A DNA stretch of 6,336 nucleotides from an uncultured Lachnospiraceae bacterium (GTDB taxonomy: Bacteria; Bacillota; Clostridia; Lachnospirales; Lachnospiraceae), in assembly GCA_902767065.1 (NCBI GenBank), contig CACXFW010000116.1, positions 1 to 6,336 of the forward strand, given 5' to 3'. Each line of letters opens with the position of its first letter. Position 1 is the first letter of the stretch. This document shows positions 5,153 to 6,336 of the stretch, piece by piece. The notes under the pieces were generated by a model that had not been told where the DNA came from, did no database searches, and saw only the letters and a list, made by a program, of their open reading frames with translations. A program made the translations under genes and the position numbers.

Positions 5153-6104
5153 TGAAGTTCAGATATTCGCTGGAGACATATCCATCGATCTTGTTTCCTG
5201 TAGAATCCGTGAAAATGACATGCGTCCAGTCTCCCTCCTTTGAAACAATGCTGACCTCCTGGCCAGGATAGAGGGTTGCGAGGACCGCGCCGTTCGTGCT
5301 CCCCTCGGAGCGGATATTGACATTCGCGGTGGCAGTCGCGGTTCCGTTTGTCGTTGTACTACTGCTGTCTGCGCCTGCCGCTTCGGTTGTCTCCTGATTC
5401 CCTGAGGAGCCGGAACTGTCTGAACTGTTATCCTGCAGCCTGGAATCGGTTCCCTTCAGTTCCTCATACTGCCGGTTCACTTCATCGATCAGCTGCTGAA
5501 CTCCCTCGCTGGCGTTGGACTCATTGATAAAGTCCGCGTAATCGCCGCGGTCGGAGGAGATCTTCAGGTCTGAGCTGTCTGTTGTAATGACCAGAAGCGG
5601 ATTCAGAAGGGTCGGAATTCCCTTCTTGTCTTCGTCCTCCTGACACTCGCAGTACACATAGACAAGCCAGGAATCATCTACCGGTCCGTCCTTCGAATAG
5701 GTTGTAATGTTATCAAAGCTCTTGAACTTGTCATTCAACGCAAAGGCATCTTCCTTCACGGTATCATTCCATGGCTCAACGATGGTCGCGAGCGTCTGCT
5801 CATCCTCGGCAGTAACCGCGTTGTAATACTTTGTCGCGAGCTCGAGGTGCGGCTTTTCATTCATAGTAAGCCCTTCCCCGGCTTCAGGAGCGGAGATGCT
5901 CACGGAAGAAACGCTTTCCGTGCTGCTCTGTTCATCGGAGGATGCCGCAGTCGGTTTTGTTGTTCCGGTATCGCTTTTCTTCGAGGAAGATCCGCCGATC
6001 AGACGGAAAATGCAGAATCCGATTATTATGACCAGCACCACTGCCAGGCCTAGCAGAACATAACGCAGATTATCTGACAACCATTCCCTGAAATTATCCA
6101 ACAT
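5148..6104 (-). CDS. Membrane-anchored protein with C-terminal SH3b domain
   Basis: A 318-residue protein. A short cytoplasmic start (MLDNFREWLSDNLRY) leads into one transmembrane segment (about 15-36, VLLGLAVVLVIIIGFCIF) ending in Arg, so most of the protein should lie outside the cell. A Ser/Thr/Lys-rich linker (about 37-78) follows, then a folded region (about 81-215) starting HLELATKYYNAVTAEDEQ, which resembles NTF2-like folds, though that is a guess. A second Ser/Gly/Thr linker (about 222-256) leads to a bacterial SH3 domain (about 257-318) with the typical NVNIRSEGS, GQEVSIV, DWTHVIF and GYVSSEYL elements, likely to bind cell wall or a protein partner. The start at 6104 has GGGGGA 7 nt upstream. 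Longer readings from 6125 or 6164 lack SD sites, and 6164 falls at the transcript start. Its own promoter lies upstream. No enzyme motif is seen. Confidence 0.85.
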   Translation of the reverse strand: MLDNFREWLSDNLRYVLLGLAVVLVIIIGFCIFRLIGGSSSKKSDTGTTKPTAASSDEQSSTESVSSVSISAPEAGEGLTMNEKPHLELATKYYNAVTAEDEQTLATIVEPWNDTVKEDAFALNDKFKSFDNITTYSKDGPVDDSWLVYVYCECQEDEDKKGIPTLLNPLLVITTDSSDLKISSDRGDYADFINESNASEGVQQLIDEVNRQYEELKGTDSRLQDNSSDSSGSSGNQETTEAAGADSSSTTTNGTATATANVNIRSEGSTNGAVLATLYPGQEVSIVSKEGDWTHVIFTDSTGNKIDGYVSSEYLNFS

Positions 6105-6174
6105 GCCATCTTCCCCCAGTTTCATTGATTCTAAAGCCAGAAAGACCGAACCACCGAATTCCACTCATATTTTG

Positions 6175-6203
6175 ATTATAAAAGGTCGGTATCCAAATTG
6201 CAA
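6175..6203 (-). promoter_or_regulatory. Sigma-A promoter of the SH3b gene
   Basis: On the - strand TTGCAA (6203-6198, 4 of 6 matches to the -35 consensus), a 17-nt spacer and a perfect TATAAT (6180-6175). Transcription should start near 6168, giving a leader of about 64 nt before the ATG at 6104. Run-through from here could also feed rluF-ligA-metA if the hairpins past 5148 are leaky. Confidence 0.8.
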
Positions 6204-6225
6204 TTCATAATGTGAAGAAAGAGGC

Positions 6226-6336
6226 AACTATTCGTGTAGCTATTCAGCACCCCCCATTGCTCAGAACACTTCGTGTTCTTCGCTGTGGGCGGACAGAGCG
6301 GTTTCACCGCTTGTCCGCCCCCTGGAACCGCTCAGA
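6226..6336. repeat. Palindromic intergenic repeat region with two strong hairpins
   Basis: Three elements lie close together. CTATTC occurs twice, 12 nt apart (6228-6233, 6240-6245). AGAACAC-TTC-GTGTTCT (6263-6279) is a perfect 7-bp hairpin. GGGCGGACA (6287-6295) pairs with TGTCCGCCC (6312-6320), enclosing AGCGGT-TTC-ACCGCT (6297-6311), so the stem is 15 bp with one bulged G. Both hairpins have a TTC loop. Neither is followed by a T-run on either strand, so they look more like a dispersed palindromic repeat than terminators. The element may continue past the window edge. Confidence 0.55.

Noticed and set aside
4518..5243. 241-codon open frame antisense to the pseudouridine synthase
   Set aside because: It is long but runs opposite a clear family member, has a Ser/Arg/Thr-rich composition, lacks an SD site and crosses into the SH3b gene. 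It is a shadow of the - strand genes.
6105..6164. Longer N-terminus for the SH3b protein (ATG at 6164 or 6125)
   Set aside because: Neither has an SD site, and 6164 would leave almost no leader after the predicted transcript start near 6168. The ATG at 6104 has GGGGGA at 7 nt.
6261..6336. C-terminal end of a - strand gene entering from the right edge
   Set aside because: One frame is open for 24 codons, but it is made wholly of the two hairpins and gives a Ser/Gly/Glu-rich peptide, so it is better read as repeat sequence.
1..6336. CRISPR array, tRNA, rRNA, IS element or toxin-antitoxin pair
   Set aside because: I saw no regularly spaced repeats, cloverleaf, rRNA-like stretch or transposase, and the small gene before the sigma factor is not a recognisable toxin or antitoxin.

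Overview
The window looks like chromosomal core sequence from a Gram-positive anaerobe of the Clostridia, most likely Lachnospiraceae. The evidence is the clostridial style of the NAD-dependent ligase, the acetyl-CoA-type MetA, purine-rich Shine-Dalgarno (SD) sites and mid-range GC content. The family is inferred from recalled protein style, not from a database search. I see no phage, IS, CRISPR, tRNA or rRNA.

Layout, left to right. Positions 2-109 read as the C-terminal end of an unrecognised protein on the + strand. Positions 110-504 carry no gene but several small inverted repeats and a possible promoter. At 505-1184 (+) an unnamed 70-residue protein overlaps an ECF-like sigma factor by 16 nt. 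The pair closes with an intrinsic terminator whose stem begins inside the sigma coding sequence. A 137-nt stretch between convergent genes follows.

Everything from 1322 to 6104 is on the - strand. In transcription order it holds a membrane-anchored SH3b-domain protein (6104-5148), an RluF/RsuA-type pseudouridine synthase (5038-4208, possible start at 5086), NAD-dependent DNA ligase LigA (4320-2326) and homoserine O-acyltransferase MetA (2260-1322). A strong sigma-A promoter (TTGCAA, 17 nt, TATAAT) lies upstream of the SH3b gene. Two hairpins separate that gene from rluF. rluF and ligA overlap by 113 nt, and metA follows ligA by 65 nt, so rluF-ligA-metA is probably one transcript. The right edge (about 6226-6336) holds strong inverted repeats that look like a dispersed intergenic repeat.

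The - strand genes are housekeeping functions (rRNA modification, replication and repair, methionine synthesis) with no obvious shared pathway. The least described part is the small protein plus sigma factor pair: the small protein could be a partner or regulator of the sigma factor, but nothing in the sequence proves this. No clearly new system is evident. The best leads are that pair, the departures from textbook LigA residues, the long rluF/ligA overlap and the hairpin at the rluF start.
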